A DNA stretch of 64,000 nt, taken from positions 8,318,001-8,382,000 of the forward strand of contig CM075675.1 of assembly GCA_037962975.1 (NCBI GenBank), in the 5' to 3' direction. This document shows positions 47,487 to 59,734 of this stretch, one piece after another; positions within the stretch are counted from its first letter, which is position 1, and each line of letters begins with the position of its first letter. The position numbers and the translations under genes are program-made. The notes under the pieces are model-generated. The model was not told where the DNA came from. It saw only the letters and a list, made by a program, of their open reading frames with translations, and did no database searches. Source of the stretch: Clitoria ternatea. Lineage: Eukaryota > Streptophyta > Magnoliopsida > Fabales > Fabaceae.

Positions 47487-47623
47487 ATACTTGTACATTT
47501 AAATTATTTATTTTGTAAAGAATGTTGTACTCTTTTTCCTTCACTAGGTTTTTATCCCACTGAGTTTTTCCTAGTAAGGTTTTAACGAGGCACATTCTAA
47601 AATATGGACATCCAAAGGGGGAG

Positions 47624-47804
47624 TATTATGAATATTATAATTGTTGGATGTCCCCCCCAAGTTCTATAAATAGAGCTTGGGTTAGCCATTAATTGACACT
47701 CTATTTTTTACACCTCTTTCACTCTTAATCTCCCTTGCTCTAAACTTTTCCTCTTCTAATCTTCTTCTCCCATGCTCTTATAATTTTTAGTTTATTTCAT
47801 AACA
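47624..47804 (+). repeat. 3' LTR
   Basis: 181 bp; differs from the 5' LTR only by CCCCCCC versus CCCCCCCCT and by TTTCATAACA versus TTTTATAACA. Preceded by the polypurine tract at 47612-47622. Confidence 0.95.
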
Positions 47805-47809
47805 CGATG

Positions 47810-48179
47810 GTTTTTATTGGTAGGGCTATCTTTACATGAACAGTGACTTAATAATGTAACTTATATATCTTTACACACATCATTTTTGGTTTTTATAAAA
47901 TTTTAATTCTCAAATTTTTTGTTGCTTTACCATGCGTAGACGGTCCACAACAGAATTTCTAAACTTCTTTTACACAAGGGTTGAGTGACCCTTTGACTCT
48001 TAGGGATTGTGGAAGGAACAATTTTATGTGAATTTTAGTTGAAGAGTATCAAATGAGTCATAAGAAATAATTAACGGATAAAATATTGAATGTAAAGGTT
48101 TACAATACTATATTTTTATCTCGGAAAACTAAGTAATATGTAATGGTGTATCTTGAGTGAATATTATGAGGCAACTTAT
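47810..48179. other. No gene seen
   Basis: AT-rich DNA after the retrotransposon; no coding or repeat structure recognised. Confidence 0.5.
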
Positions 48180-49000
48180 AAACAATTAATATTTATTTGG
48201 ATTTGATACTAGTATTGGTATCATAAGACTTATATTGATTATGTTATCTAATATATATTTTATGTGTGTGTTAACAATTAGTATTTATTTGGATCTGATA
48301 CTAGTATCGGTATCATAAGACTTATATCGACACTTAAGCAATGTTATCTAGTATATATCTATGTGCGTGTTAACAATTAGTATTTATTTGGACTAGTATT
48401 ATACTAGTATCATAAGGCCAACACTAACACTCAATCAACGTTATTTGGTATTTATGAGACCTTAGGCTATCAGGGTCATTAGAACCCATGTAAGCTGGTA
48501 TAAAACTTATAAGGGTATGGTCAAGAGATTAAGGGTCCATATCGGAGCATACCAGAAAGTGTTTGCGATTGTGTTAAGAATTATTATGTCTATGTCAGCT
48601 TTTCCTACATTTTACAAAAAAGCTTTGACACAAACATCATTGCAAGGATCCACTATCTCACTTTATAAATACTCAGCATTCATTGCATGTAAAATTACGT
48701 TGAACTAACTCTAATGTTCAAGGTCTTGTGTCTAATTAAGCGTCAAAGTGTCTTTGCAGGTAACATCGAAATTTGCTTCACAACACGAAGACATCAAATT
48801 GGACAAGAGACTTCCAAGACCTTTCAATCTCCACTAGACTTGAGGGTATAATATCATATTCACACTGGATCCATGTACAAAGATACACACATAGACTTGT
48901 TAACCCCTATACCGGCCACATCATTGACATGCCCTGAGGGACACACTAAAGTTATTCTCAAAATTGCAATCGTACAAATGGGTGCAAGTTATCAAACATC
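48180..49000 (+). repeat. LTR remnant with ~95-bp tandem repeats
   Basis: AACAATTA(A/G)TATTTATTTGG recurs at 48181, 48273 and 48372, giving three ~95-bp units that share TATCATAAGACTTATAT(C/T)GA. Downstream come TATAAATACTCAGCATTCATT (48665) and AAGCGTCAAAGTGTCTTTGC (48742), features I associate with the U3/R/U5 parts of legume LTRs. A second remnant of the family is at 61550-61840. No ends or target duplication identified. Confidence 0.6.
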
Positions 49001-49635
49001 ATACAAATCATACAGACCGGATCAGTTCGGTTTTAATAACAATGTCTTTATCTCTCCTGCTCCTCCAACACACTTTTAACAAGTTATAAAAATAATTGAT
49101 AAAAATAATTAACATAAATATGTTTTTTAAATCGGTTATTTTCATAACTTCTATAAAATATATTTTTTTCAATATATAATATATGCCATTAAACCATCGT
49201 GGGTTTCAAGTGAATATCAAAAGCTCTTGATGTGAAAATGGTTCACATTTTATTATTTTGTTAATTAACGAGATAACCAATACATTTAAACTACACATTA
49301 TAGTATCTTTCACATTTTTTTAATAAATTCAAAATTGAGTGATGTTTAAAATAATTACATAATATATCAGACAACAATGTAAAGATCTTTAAAAAACACC
49401 AACTCTGAACAATAGAAATAAGGCCTAAAATATGAACAAAAGAAAAGAATTATTTCTGGATATTTTATATTTAACTCTCTCTGGAATTATCTAACTCCAT
49501 ATAAGGTGGGAAAAAATATATTAAATATACCAAGAATTGAACGGATCCGACTCATCACACAAATGTTATGACCTTCAAAACCTCATGGTAGGTGATTCAC
49601 GAAATTTACAAGCCACTAATTTGCTAGCAAAGTTC
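49001..49635. other. Upstream DNA of the lipid-transfer-like gene
   Basis: AT-rich, no gene recognised. The 142-codon minus-strand frame at 49575-50003 is the mirror of the gene below. Confidence 0.5.
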
Positions 49636-49639
49636 ACCA

Positions 49640-49648
49640 TATAAATAG
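49640..49648 (+). promoter_or_regulatory. TATA box of the lipid-transfer-like gene
   Basis: TATAAATAG, 77 bp before the start codon, a normal distance for a plant gene with a ~45-bp leader. Confidence 0.75.
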
Positions 49649-49724
49649 GGACACTATATCCAAACCATAGTGGTATACTAATACTGGGTAAGCAAAATAA
49701 CCACAACTTATTGCAATCAAAGTG

Positions 49725-50042
49725 ATGGCTATGACACTCAAGTTTGTTTTGTCCACAAGATCCCAACTTGCTGTGTTGCTGATATTGGTTGTGGCATTGG
49801 GGACCCAAAAAGAAATGGCTAAGGCACAGAGAAATGCATGCACAAGTGAGCTGAGTAACCTGAATGTTTGTGCACCATTTGTGGTGCCTGGTGCAGCCAA
49901 CACTAACCCAAGTGCTGGATGCTGCAGTGCACTTCAAGCTGTGGATCCTGCTTGCCTCTGCAACACCCTTAGGATTGCTTCTCAACTCCCTTCTCAGTGC
50001 CAAATGTCTCCTTTTACTTGTGGTCAGATTCCACTCTTCTGA
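49725..50042 (+). CDS. 8-cysteine LTP/2S-albumin family protein, anther (FIL1-like) type
   Basis: 105 residues from ATG 49725. Residues 1-35 are a signal peptide (basic start, hydrophobic core LAVLLILVVALG, likely cleavage near AKA-Q). The mature part has the complete eight-cysteine motif at C39, C49, C66-C67, C77, C79, C92, C99 (C-x9-C-x16-CC-x9-C-x-C-x12-C-x6-C), which makes four disulfides around a lipid-binding cavity. The sequence LNVCAPFVVPGAANTNPS and CNTLRIASQLPSQC resembles stamen/tapetum-specific proteins of the FIL1/TAP class, so a secreted anther role is likely but inferred. Single coding exon. A probable 3' UTR intron follows. Confidence 0.92.
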   Translation: MAMTLKFVLSTRSQLAVLLILVVALGTQKEMAKAQRNACTSELSNLNVCAPFVVPGAANTNPSAGCCSALQAVDPACLCNTLRIASQLPSQCQMSPFTCGQIPLF

Positions 50043-50621
50043 AGTGACAAAAAAAATATAAGGAGGTTTTAATTTTAGATCTTTTTTAAATTTTTTATAT
50101 CTTATATTCTATTTTAAAATATTTAAATAAAATACACTAATTTTTTTTTTCTGTTTTCACACTTTCTTATACAAACTTTTACAATAATTTTGTAATTGAG
50201 AGTAAAAATAGAAAACATAGCCTGTTTATGGGGTTAGAATAATTAAATCTCTTACCAACTGTTTGAATGTGTAGAAAAAACAAAGAAAAAATTGAGAAAA
50301 AAAACAAAATGATTATTTTCTTAAAAGAAAAAAAGAAAAGAAAAGTTAAATTTTATGAAAAAAAATTATAATGTTCTCTCCACTGATTTTTTCCTCAATT
50401 TAAATTTTAAAATTTTCTGATCACCTATTTTCCCTCTCAAACAAAACATGCCCTAAGTACATGTAGAACAAACTTTCAAGTATTTACAATTTCGACTAAT
50501 AATAGTAGTTCACTTACTTATCGGTCTTCTATTATATATGGACTTTCACTTTTTTTCCTTCTTAATTTTTTATCTTGATTATTAAATACGATTACATTAT
50601 TCTTGAAATTTGTTTTACAGG

Positions 50622-50800
50622 CACAAACTAGAGCATATATATGAAGTGGGTACACTGTGGTGATGAATAATATGTGGAAGCTCTTCTTCTATGGTTTCCT
50701 CTTTTGTTTTATGTTTAATTTAGGTAATCTGGTTTCACTTTCCTTAGGGAAACCATGCGGTTTTATGTATGACAAACCAAAGTGAATGCTATGAAATAAA
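50622..50800 (+). other. Possible 3' UTR exon of the lipid-transfer-like gene
   Basis: TTTGTTTTACAG at 50610-50621 is a good plant splice acceptor. It is followed by ~180 bp that is less AT-rich than its surroundings and ends near GAAATAAAG (50791). A donor AAGGAGGTTTTAATTT lies just after the stop codon (about 50060). Together these suggest an intron in the 3' UTR. Confidence 0.4.
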
Positions 50801-51184
50801 GTTGATGGAGTTTAATTTCCAAAATAAGTTTTTTTATATTCCATATTCATGATTAATAACTTATTATTGATACGGCAGGAAATCAAAAATCAAAGTGTCA
50901 TTTTAAAATAAAAATGAACAAAATCATGCTTCGTTTCTTTTATTGATTGAATTTAGTTGGAATAATATGACACTAAAAGAATTACACCATGAATTAATGA
51001 TAAATTAACATGTTATTAAAATTAATTTAATAATTAATAACTATACTAAGCATGACATCCTTAATCAATTAACACTGTAATTTATTATAACAATAACTAA
51101 ATTAAACTCATACTTTTTGGTGAAGAAGAATTCCCTGGATTTTTTCCCCAGACCACATTCTTTCATCTCTTCCCAATTCATCTT

Positions 51185-54130
51185 TTGGTGGAAAAATATT
51201 GGTTATCATATCAATATAGCAGCAGGTATCTTATCTTGAAAAGGGTCTCACCTCCATTCACCATTGCTATAGATTATATCTTTCAAATTATGATTTTGAG
51301 TTGCATCAGGAATTTCAACTACTATATCACTCAATCTAAGGTTAGCACTGATCCATTTTTGGTTCCAAAAAGAAAGGTTAGCTCCATTCCCTTAGGAGCA
51401 AACTTCATTATGAATTATTGTATCCCAGTTTGTGACAATGCTTTTCCAGATAGCTGAATCACTTCCTTTGGCTTGAATAGTATTGTTCTGTTGCAAATTA
51501 TATTCATATTTACTTCTAATCACCTCACACCATAAATCTTGGCTTCCTTTCCTCAAACAAGCCGTATTCATAGAGTGGAGACACTTTGAATCAAAGTTTA
51601 ATGCAGTAAAACCTTTGTGAAGATTTAATGATATCATGGAGTATAAAAGGGATGGCACTTAATACAAATTTTGCTAATGTAGTTCTGTTCTGCCAGCCAT
51701 TGATAGGTGTTTTCCTTGAATCCAGATATTGAAAGAATTGGTTGCCTAACTTGATGAGGAACATTTCTAGAGAAAATAATATTTGTCTTTTGATTGTTGA
51801 CTTCTTGCCTAGACATTGAACATTAGGATTTTGATGAAATGTAGAGGTATCTAAATTTCACCGAGGATTCTTCTTATGAAAGACCATTCCAGTTTGTCGT
51901 ATGCTTTTGTCAAATCCACTTTAATTGCAAAAAAACCCTTTCTTTCCTTTGAGCCTATGCATATTGTCCATAACTTATTGAGCAATTAATATATCGCCCT
52001 GGATTTGTCTTCCTGTAATAAATCCAGCCTGCAAAGGATCTCTGAACTATAACCTTAGTAATTTGTACAAAACATTTTACCATGATATTGGTCTTAATAG
52101 AGAAATGAATTCAACATGTTCTACTTTAGGTATAAGGCAAATATCATTAAAATTTATAGACCTAATTAATTGAGGATTTTCCCACTTTTATTTTATAAGT
52201 TCACAGACATTTGGTCCATTTAGGTTCCATGTTGCCTGGTAAAACCCAGCAGGGTAACCATCTGGCCCTGGGACTTCCAAGGGCTCATAAGGAAGAGAGC
52301 CATCTAAATTTCATCATTAGAGGGCATCATATCAAGATTAATACCAACTAAATTCTCAATTTCAGGAAAATTAATATATGATCTAACATAATTTTGCAGA
52401 TTTTCATCTTCAATCCAAGTACCCTCACTATCCCTGATCTAGCATAACTCTACTGTTAACTCTTTGGTGATAAAATTTTGTGTTTTTGTCTCCCTCAGAT
52501 AACCATTGCCTTCTTGATTTCTGAAACTGGTATAATTCCTCTTGATATAATGCCATGGCAAGTTCAGCTTGTAGTTAGTTTTCCAACTGGTCAAGATAAG
52601 GATTATGCCCTAACTGATTTGCCACAGTTCTCTAAATGCCTTCTAATTTGTTTACAAACTCTTTTCCTCTTCCCTATGGATCCAAATGTGTTGTTGTTCC
52701 AATCCTTCAAACCATCCTGCATTAGATTTAAGTTGTCCACTGTATTTTCATTATGATTCCACTTAGAACTTATTAAACTAATAAGACAATGATCAGCGAG
52801 CCAAGCCTTTACATATCAGAGGGGCTTAGACTATTTTTGAAGATTATTAGACTATAATTGTAGAAGAATAGGATGATGATCATTGAACACCATCCTAGGT
52901 AGCACTTTCACATGTGATTCAAGGAACCTTGACCTCCATTCAGCATACAAAAAACTTTACGAGGCCTTGTTGGAAAATACGAGTAAATAATAAAAATACA
53001 AAGACTTGTGTTTATACCGTTACATGTGAAATCCTCTAGGATACAATAGTTTCATCCACCCTAAAATGACAGGAGCGGAACTAAGAAGAAATTATATATA
53101 ACTCAACAAAAGGAAGGAAATGAGAAAGTTTTGTTGTTGTTGAAAATAGAATAGACTGCTTTAAATAAGAAATGAAAAAACATAATTGACATATATTAAG
53201 AGACACATCTGTTATGGAGAGATGTCTGTTTACAGAAAGACAAACTTGTTACATAGATGACTGTTTGAAAATTGGTGAAAAATACATAATTGTTTAAATA
53301 TTGTGTCAATTATAAATGATAATATTTCAATTTAAAATTTAAAACTAAAAAAATAAGTTTTTCTAGATAAATACCAAAGTAATAATAGTACTTTTGAAAT
53401 ATCAACATATACAACAAGCCTTTCAAAGTACTAAACTTAGGACCTACAAACCCATGTCAAGAAAACTACAGTTATTCCACCTCTCATAGAAAGTGTCACA
53501 CTTCCTAAGGTTGGCAGGATTCCCTTCTTTCTTCTTAGCTTTGTTGCACATGTCATTATAATCTCCGGTAGTTATCCATTGCATTTCTTTCCATAACTCA
53601 AATCTAACATTATCAATTGGACTAGCATATACGAGAGTAAAAAACTATTCCTTACTTTGAGTAAGAATTGAAAATGAGCAATAATTAAATCAAATTGAAC
53701 TTCATCTTTTCTGCATGCAACAACAATTCCTGCAGAAAATCCCCTTACTTCAGAAGTTATAAAACCATCTAAACCCATATCGGCAAGAGGTCTTTGATCT
53801 CTGACATGATCACATCTTGTTTCTATGATAACCAGAATACTTGGTTTATGCACAACAATAAGTTGCTTGCTACCCCCTTGCAATTCCAATGAATAATATT
53901 ATGATTAGTCTTCAATTTTAGAACTAAAATATATGGTATCAACATTATTAACATCAACATTTAATACATTTGTAATTATGGATCTATCCCACACCCATTT
54001 ATCATTCATCAGATTGATAGATTCCGAATTACCTACCCACACTCCATTGTCCATGTAACCTTAAGAAAATCCCTTCCTTGGAACAGAAGAAGGAACTCAT
54101 CATCCACTTGGAGAACTCCACCTCTTAAAA
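51185..54130 (-). mobile_element. Degenerate L1-type LINE
   Basis: Minus-strand remnants in ORF2 order. Endonuclease is at 53889-53572 (HKPSILVIIETRCD, MGLDGFITSEVRGFSAGI). The RT start is near 52290-52230 (LEVPGPDGYPAGFY). The RT core is near 51930-51895 (AIKVDLTKAYDKL). The C-terminal part is at 51658-51392 (FDSKCLHSMNTACL, QDLWCEVIRSKYEY). Upstream, 54130-53900 looks like the end of ORF1 or the spacer. Many stops and frameshifts; the 5' part of ORF1 is missing. Confidence 0.88.
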
Positions 54131-54391
54131 GAGCAGTTTGACTCAATTTTTTTCTTTATAATAGTTTGACTCAAATTAATCCAAGATAACATGCAACTTC
54201 CAAATATCCAAAGTCTTAGGAAAAACACATTTTTAATTTTAATGGTTTTATTTACAAAATTTACCAACCTACTATCAAACTTGTAAATAAAATAATAGAA
54301 ATCTTCTCTTTAAAAAGAATGATAGAAAGCTTTTTTGTAAAAAAAAAAGTTTACCAAGTTTTATTCATTCATAGTTTTTATGATTAACACG

Positions 54392-54431
<40 letters not shown>

Positions 54432-55548
54432 CTTAATCAAGTTATTGACATTTATAAATGTTGCATGTTTTGGTTTTATTTCATTGTATTTCTTTTTTGT
54501 TAGGTTTTGATTCCTAAACCTTTATATGTTATAAAATTTTTAAAATCAAGGGGGGTTTGTATAAATTTGAATCACTATTGTATGGGTTGCCTATTATATT
54601 GATCGTTGAGTTTGTTGAGCTAAATTTTTAAAATTAGTAAGTAAATATATTTAAGAGAAAATTACACCAATACCCCTATGCTTTTTACATTACTTTGACA
54701 TCTTATATCTTGTCCAAGTGTATCAAGAGGCAAGCATAAATGAAAAGGATCCAGTATTATGTATTTATTTCTTGTTTGATAAATCATCTCTAGATTTGAG
54801 CTGGGTGAGAGATTATTATAATGACAAAACTTTTACTGTTAAATTTAACGATATTTCATTCCATGTGGCATAAACTTAAGATGACGTATTAAACTAGATG
54901 GTAATATTGTAGTATATTTATATAAATTAAGAAAAAATTGTTTGTATAATATCAAAAATTAAAAAAATACTAAATATAATTTCATCGAATCTAAAGAGGT
55001 ATAAGTATCATCAGAAAAAACAAATCATATATGTCGTGATTGGTTTAAGTCACATATATTTAATTTTTTAAAAATAAAATTTTAAGTTTGAGTTTTATAA
55101 ATAATTTTTTTAAAAAATAATTTTATTATAATGTAAATATTTTTGATTTGATTAAAATTGACTCTAAAATATTGGTCTTTTTGTTTAAACTTATTTTTAA
55201 ATAATAAAAATTGTTTTTTAAAATAAGCAGATTACATTTACTTTTTGAAATAAATAAAAGTCTTGTTATTTTTAGTTTCGACTTATTTTTAAAACTTTAA
55301 ATAAATATATTAAAATTTAAAATAAATATTTTTTTAATTAAAAAATATTTATTTCTTAAAATAAATTTAAACAAACAAATATATTATACTTATGATTAAA
55401 CTAAGAAAAGACAAGTACACGTGTAACCAAAACCAGAAAAAGACAAATCCACCGACTTATGAAAATCATGAATAACGATTGATATCGTGGCGGTCAACAA
55501 AATAGGCCGAGCCTTATTGCATTAATCTGACTTCGCGTTGAAATTTAA
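54131..55548. other. AT-rich DNA, no gene seen
   Basis: Includes a (TA)n microsatellite at 54396-54430; otherwise AT-rich with no coding signal. Confidence 0.55.
54396..54430. repeat. TA microsatellite
   Basis: Uninterrupted (TA)n, about 17 units. Confidence 0.95.
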
Positions 55549-55735
55549 TAGGGTTTTTAATTTACAGTTGAGAAATGGAGTTGAGTTAAAGTGAAAAATT
55601 TTAAGGTTGATATTAATTCTTTATACTGTTTGAGATAATCAAAATTTCATTGACCCTTAAGATCAAAAATCTCCCATAACTTAACGGAACTCAATAGAAG
55701 TTTTCTCCGTTTGCTCCTGTCACCAAACAACCTCT
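55549..55735. mobile_element. Tourist-like MITE (same family as 27504-27681)
   Basis: Interior GTTGATATTAATTCTTTA, AGATAATCAAAATTTCATTG and the end CACCAAACAACCTCT match the family; TAA flanks both sides (55546-55548, 55736-55738). One end has diverged (TAGGGTTTTTAA). Confidence 0.78.
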
Positions 55736-56121
55736 TAATTCCTTGTTTGGTTTTAAATATGTTTTTTATTTTCTAATTTCCACTTTGTAACTTCAGTTTT
55801 TTTTTATTATGAAAGTCTACTTCTCTGCTTCTTCCATTTTTCATACCTTTTTCCGTCATTGAGATGTGTATTTTTATCTTAATCCATTCTTCAATTCACA
55901 TTACATTTTTTCAATTTGAAGCAAAACCCCTTTAAGATTTCATAATTTTGCAGAGTGCCAATGTGGGTGCTTTCTGAAGCAAAAGGTTATTTTAGTCCAC
56001 CAGGATAAAAGATGCGGTGGAAATAATAAAGATTCTTTCTAATTTTCTAGGAAATTTAACTTACAAAATTAAGTTTATGATGTTTAATACAATTTTTTAA
56101 AAAATTATTTAGAAAAATTAA

Positions 56122-56596
56122 GAGTGTGTTTAGCTGACATGATTTTCAAGAAAAATGAAAAATATTTTAAAAATACACGGAAAAATAGAAAACATATTCA
56201 TACATTTAACTTTTCAAAGAAAATATTTAAAAAATAAAAAACATAGTATTCCAAATTTTTCTGGAAAACAGTCATTATTGCATCCAAATTTTTTCCGAAA
56301 CCAAATTTGGAAAATCATTCAAAATAGTTTTTTAAAATTTTTCATTATAAAAAGAGTTGAGTATTCCAAAATTTTTCAGAATGAGAATAATGAAAAACAT
56401 GTTATTCTAATTTTTTCAAAATGTGAAAGAAAAACAATAAATAAAAAGAAAATTGGTTGCATTTAAATAAATCTTCTGGTTTTCCAAACTGAAAAATCGA
56501 TACAATTTCTGAACACATTTTCATACTTTTTCAGAAAATGAAAATTTTAAAAAACTTCTTAAAAACCAAAAAAATGATGTCCTAACTAAACACACC
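56122..56596. mobile_element. 475-bp Tourist-like MITE
   Basis: Inverted ends GAGTGTGTTTAGCTGACAT and (reverse complement of right) GGTGTGTTTAGTTAGGACAT, with TAA on both sides (56119-56121, 56597-56599). The interior is A/T-rich, non-coding and rich in short AAAAATTTT-type self-complementary runs. The 103-codon frame inside it is K/N/F low complexity. Confidence 0.8.
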
Positions 56597-56915
56597 TAAG
56601 TTTCCAAAAAAAAGTTTTTTAAGTTATATTTTACAAAATTTCCCAACATAATTTCTCCAAGTGAGAGATACGAAACTTAGTTTTCTAAATAGAGAGGAAA
56701 TTTAGTTACATTTAAAGAATATTTCCAATGAAACTTATAAACACATCAAACAAATTTTAAATTTATTGATAATTATGATTCCGAAAAAATAAGATCCATC
56801 TAAAATAAATAAATTTTTGAATACTAAATACCCCCTAAGTCATAACTTGAACATCTTTGTTTAAGCTAGAATTAAATTCGAAATTCTTAAATTCAGTTTG
56901 ACAATACGTATTACC

Positions 56916-57094
56916 GCGGGTATGTTTGGTCCATGCACTGAACGGAGAAATCCTCCGTTGCTTTGAAGCAACATTTTCATCCTACGGGTTAACGGAGTTT
57001 TGATTGTTTCGAACGGCGTGAAGAATTAATATCAACCTTTAAATTTTTCACTTCAACTTAACTCTGTATTCTCAACTACAAACCAAACACCCTC
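56916..57094 (-). mobile_element. Tourist-like MITE (same family, inverted)
   Basis: Reverse-orientation copy of the 27504 and 55549 family: GGGTATGTTTGG start, AACGGAGTTTTGATTGTTTC, GAAGAATTAATATCAACC, and the end CAAACCAAACACCCTC. Flanking TAA is not evident on both sides. Confidence 0.75.
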
Positions 57095-58139
57095 TAGGTT
57101 TATTTATAAATAACTACAAAAATATCACGTTAATTTAATTTTTATATGTCACTTTAACATATTTCTTTTTTATGCAAATTTTGTTATTTCTTGTACAAAA
57201 CTTTAAAAAGTAAAAATGAAATAAAACTTTTCAACTATTTGTGATCGTGTGAAAAGAAAATGTTTTTCAAACGAGACATGTTTGCACATAAATACCTCAT
57301 GACAGTCATTAATTTCGTTAATGTTTTTATAACTAGACTGGTTATTAAACTGGTGAAGACACTAGTTTAAACAAATCGTAATCAAATTAAAGTTTAACTG
57401 TGATTAAATCGATAGTATTAAAAAATTGATCCGAACAAGTCACCAAATTTATTTACGGTTCAATCAATCGGATTAACCGAACCAGTTTGATAATGTTCCA
57501 CACGTTGCTTTCGTTATTTAACATATGTGGGCCCAATTCTTCAACCAGCCCAACAGCCCCTACCCATGCCATGCAATAGGCCAATTCAGCATGTTAGATT
57601 CTTAATTACATAAACACAAAAAAAATAAATTCTCAATCGCCAGTATGGAGTATTATATAAAATTCCACACTTCATAAATAAATATATTCATATTCTTTCC
57701 CAATTGAATATAAATGTTCGCATCCCAATTTGACCAGATCAGATACAATATAGAAACACCCGGTGACAAAAGTAGGTGTGAATAAAGTTGAATACAATTA
57801 TTAAATAAAAATTAAGTTTGTTTTACTATGTCTAAATAATTATTTATAAAAGGTTAAATATTTATTTTAGACCCTATGTTTAAAAATAGTTTTAATTAGA
57901 TTTTTTCTGTGAAATTTCATGTCATGTTCATTTGTCAATTGGTTATGGTTAATAATAAATAAAACTAAAAATTAAAAAATTATTTTTACTGAGATTTAAA
58001 CCCATGACTACATGCATAAAGAATAACTACTCAACTACTAGATTATAATATCATTTATATTTCATTAGTAATAACTATTGTTCACACACAGAAAGTAGAC
58101 ATAAAATTCTAGAGCATTCCTCTAGGGATTAGGTTTATT
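57095..58139. other. No gene seen; weak tRNA-like trace
   Basis: AT-rich DNA. On the minus strand at about 57991-58050 there is CTAGTAGTTGAGTAG, then ~30 bp, then GGGTTTAAATCTC, a degenerate A-box/B-box layout possibly from a SINE; not strong enough for a separate call. Confidence 0.4.
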
Positions 58140-59620
58140 ATCTCTCTATAATATGTCACTTATCTCTCAACGTGCGCATAAAATATACATTTATACCTAG
58201 GTCAAAATAGAGAGGACCTAGACCCATTAGACTAAAACTAATAGGATTCCACCTCTAACTAAGATAAAGGGGAATCAGGAGGACTTGTGGCTCCTCCTAA
58301 TCTCGGGGGAAAGAGCTATGTTGGCTCCAAATACACTTGGAGAGGTCCTCTATCAAAATCAAGAGAGGATTTTTTAGAGGTTAGACAAGGCATTTAGTAA
58401 CTTTAATTAGAGATCGAGAATGAAGATGTAGTCAAAAGTCTAGAGTCATATTTTCTAATCACCATCCTATATTGATACAAACATGGCCTCATGAATGACA
58501 TAATAGGATCAGGCAATTCAAATTCGTGAAAGCATGGATTTTTGGTAAAAGTATAATTGATGTATTAGAAGAATCTTGGAAACCTATGCATTTTGTCCCT
58601 GCCTACTTAATGGAAGTTCATAAGAAAATAAAATAGTGAAGTGTGAACTCCTTTGGCTCAATTATCAAAAGGAGGAGAGAATTAAGTGTCAGGATGGATG
58701 GCATATAAAGGTCCATAACAATCAATAGAAGATTTGACTCCCTTCTTAGATAGGCTTGAAAAGGAACTCCAAGTTGAATTTGTATAAACCTTGTATCAAG
58801 AGAAACTCTTTTGGAACCAGAAGCCCAAAGTTTAATGAGCCTGTGGTGGGGACAAGAACATTATTTTTTATCACCCAAAGGTTGTAACAAGAAGAACAGT
58901 GAACAAAATTGCCATGATAAGGGATAAGGTAGGAACCAACACTGAAGATGAAAATGAGATTAGGAAGCTTACTAATGAGTTTTGTATGAATCACTTTATT
59001 GTTGATCATTTCATTTAGCCATATATTGAAACTACATACTCTTTCCTTGAACTTGAAGTCTATAGGTATCAAGCTTTAGATAGGATGGTCACTGGTGAGG
59101 AAATTGAAGAAGCGGGGTTTCCAATGAGGCCGTGGAAAGCCTCGGGTCCTGATGAATACCCAAAAGGCTTTTACCAAAAATTTTGGACCATAATGGGACC
59201 TTGAATTTGCAATTTCATCAAGAACTTGTAGATCAAGCCTTACATGGTTAATTTAATTGATATTTGTCTCATCCTAAAGTCTGAAAATCTTGACTTTATT
59301 ACTTATTTTAGACTTATATCTTTGTGTGATACATCATACAAAATTGAAGTCTAATGATTAAAAAAATTCGACCTAGAATAGTTTCCCCAAGCACACTAGA
59401 TGGATTCATACTTAAGAGAAATATTGCACAAGAGATAGTGCATACCATACATAAGATGAAAGGAAATAAAGGTACATTTTTCATCAAGGTTGAATTGACA
59501 AAAGCCTATGAAAGGCTTAAGTGGAGCTTCATCTAGAAAAATGTTATCATTGGAACCACTCACCTCACAGATGCACCTAGGGTTTCAAAGGCTAAACGCC
59601 TTAACTTCCACAACGTTAGA
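58140..59620 (+). mobile_element. Degenerate L1-type LINE, plus strand
   Basis: Broken plus-strand frames give the end of the endonuclease (SHHSDHHPI near 58455), the linker (KAWIFGKSIIDVLEESW), the RT start KASGPDEYPKGFYQKFW (about 59135-59190), a segment like LISLCDTSYKI (about 59310), and the RT motif with FFIKVELTKAYERLKWSF (59480-59534). Numerous stops; ends soon after the first RT block, so it is internally truncated. Confidence 0.85.
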
Positions 59621-59734
59621 TCTTCCACATGACCCTTAGGAATGTTAGTGTTATCCTCCATGACAACTTTCTTACTCATGCAAACTTGGGAATCAATTTA
59701 TAGAATCCCACTAGGCGTGCCAATGAACTGGTCT

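Larger units (their letters stand above)
41500..47804 (+). mobile_element. Young, nearly intact Ty1/copia retrotransposon
   Basis: Complete structure: 5' LTR, primer-binding-type sequence ATCAGCACCA just after it, a ~1.1-kb structured leader, gag, pol in copia order (protease, integrase, RT, RNase H), polypurine tract AAAGGGGGAG, 3' LTR, and a perfect 5-bp target duplication CGATG. The two LTRs differ by one substitution and one 2-bp indel in about 181 bp, so insertion is recent. Pol has a single frameshift near 47236, which should make this copy non-autonomous. Same strand as the methyltransferase gene, 276 bp downstream of its stop. Confidence 0.97.

Noticed and set aside
49575..50003. 142-codon minus-strand frame opposite the lipid-transfer-like gene
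   Set aside because: Antisense shadow; the plus strand has the full signal peptide and eight-cysteine motif.
56155..56466. 103-codon K/N/F-rich frame
   Set aside because: Lies inside a 475-bp MITE and is low-complexity.
57991..58050. Possible tRNA or SINE head on the minus strand
   Set aside because: Box A and box B both deviate from consensus and no cloverleaf could be drawn; kept only as a note in the region entry.
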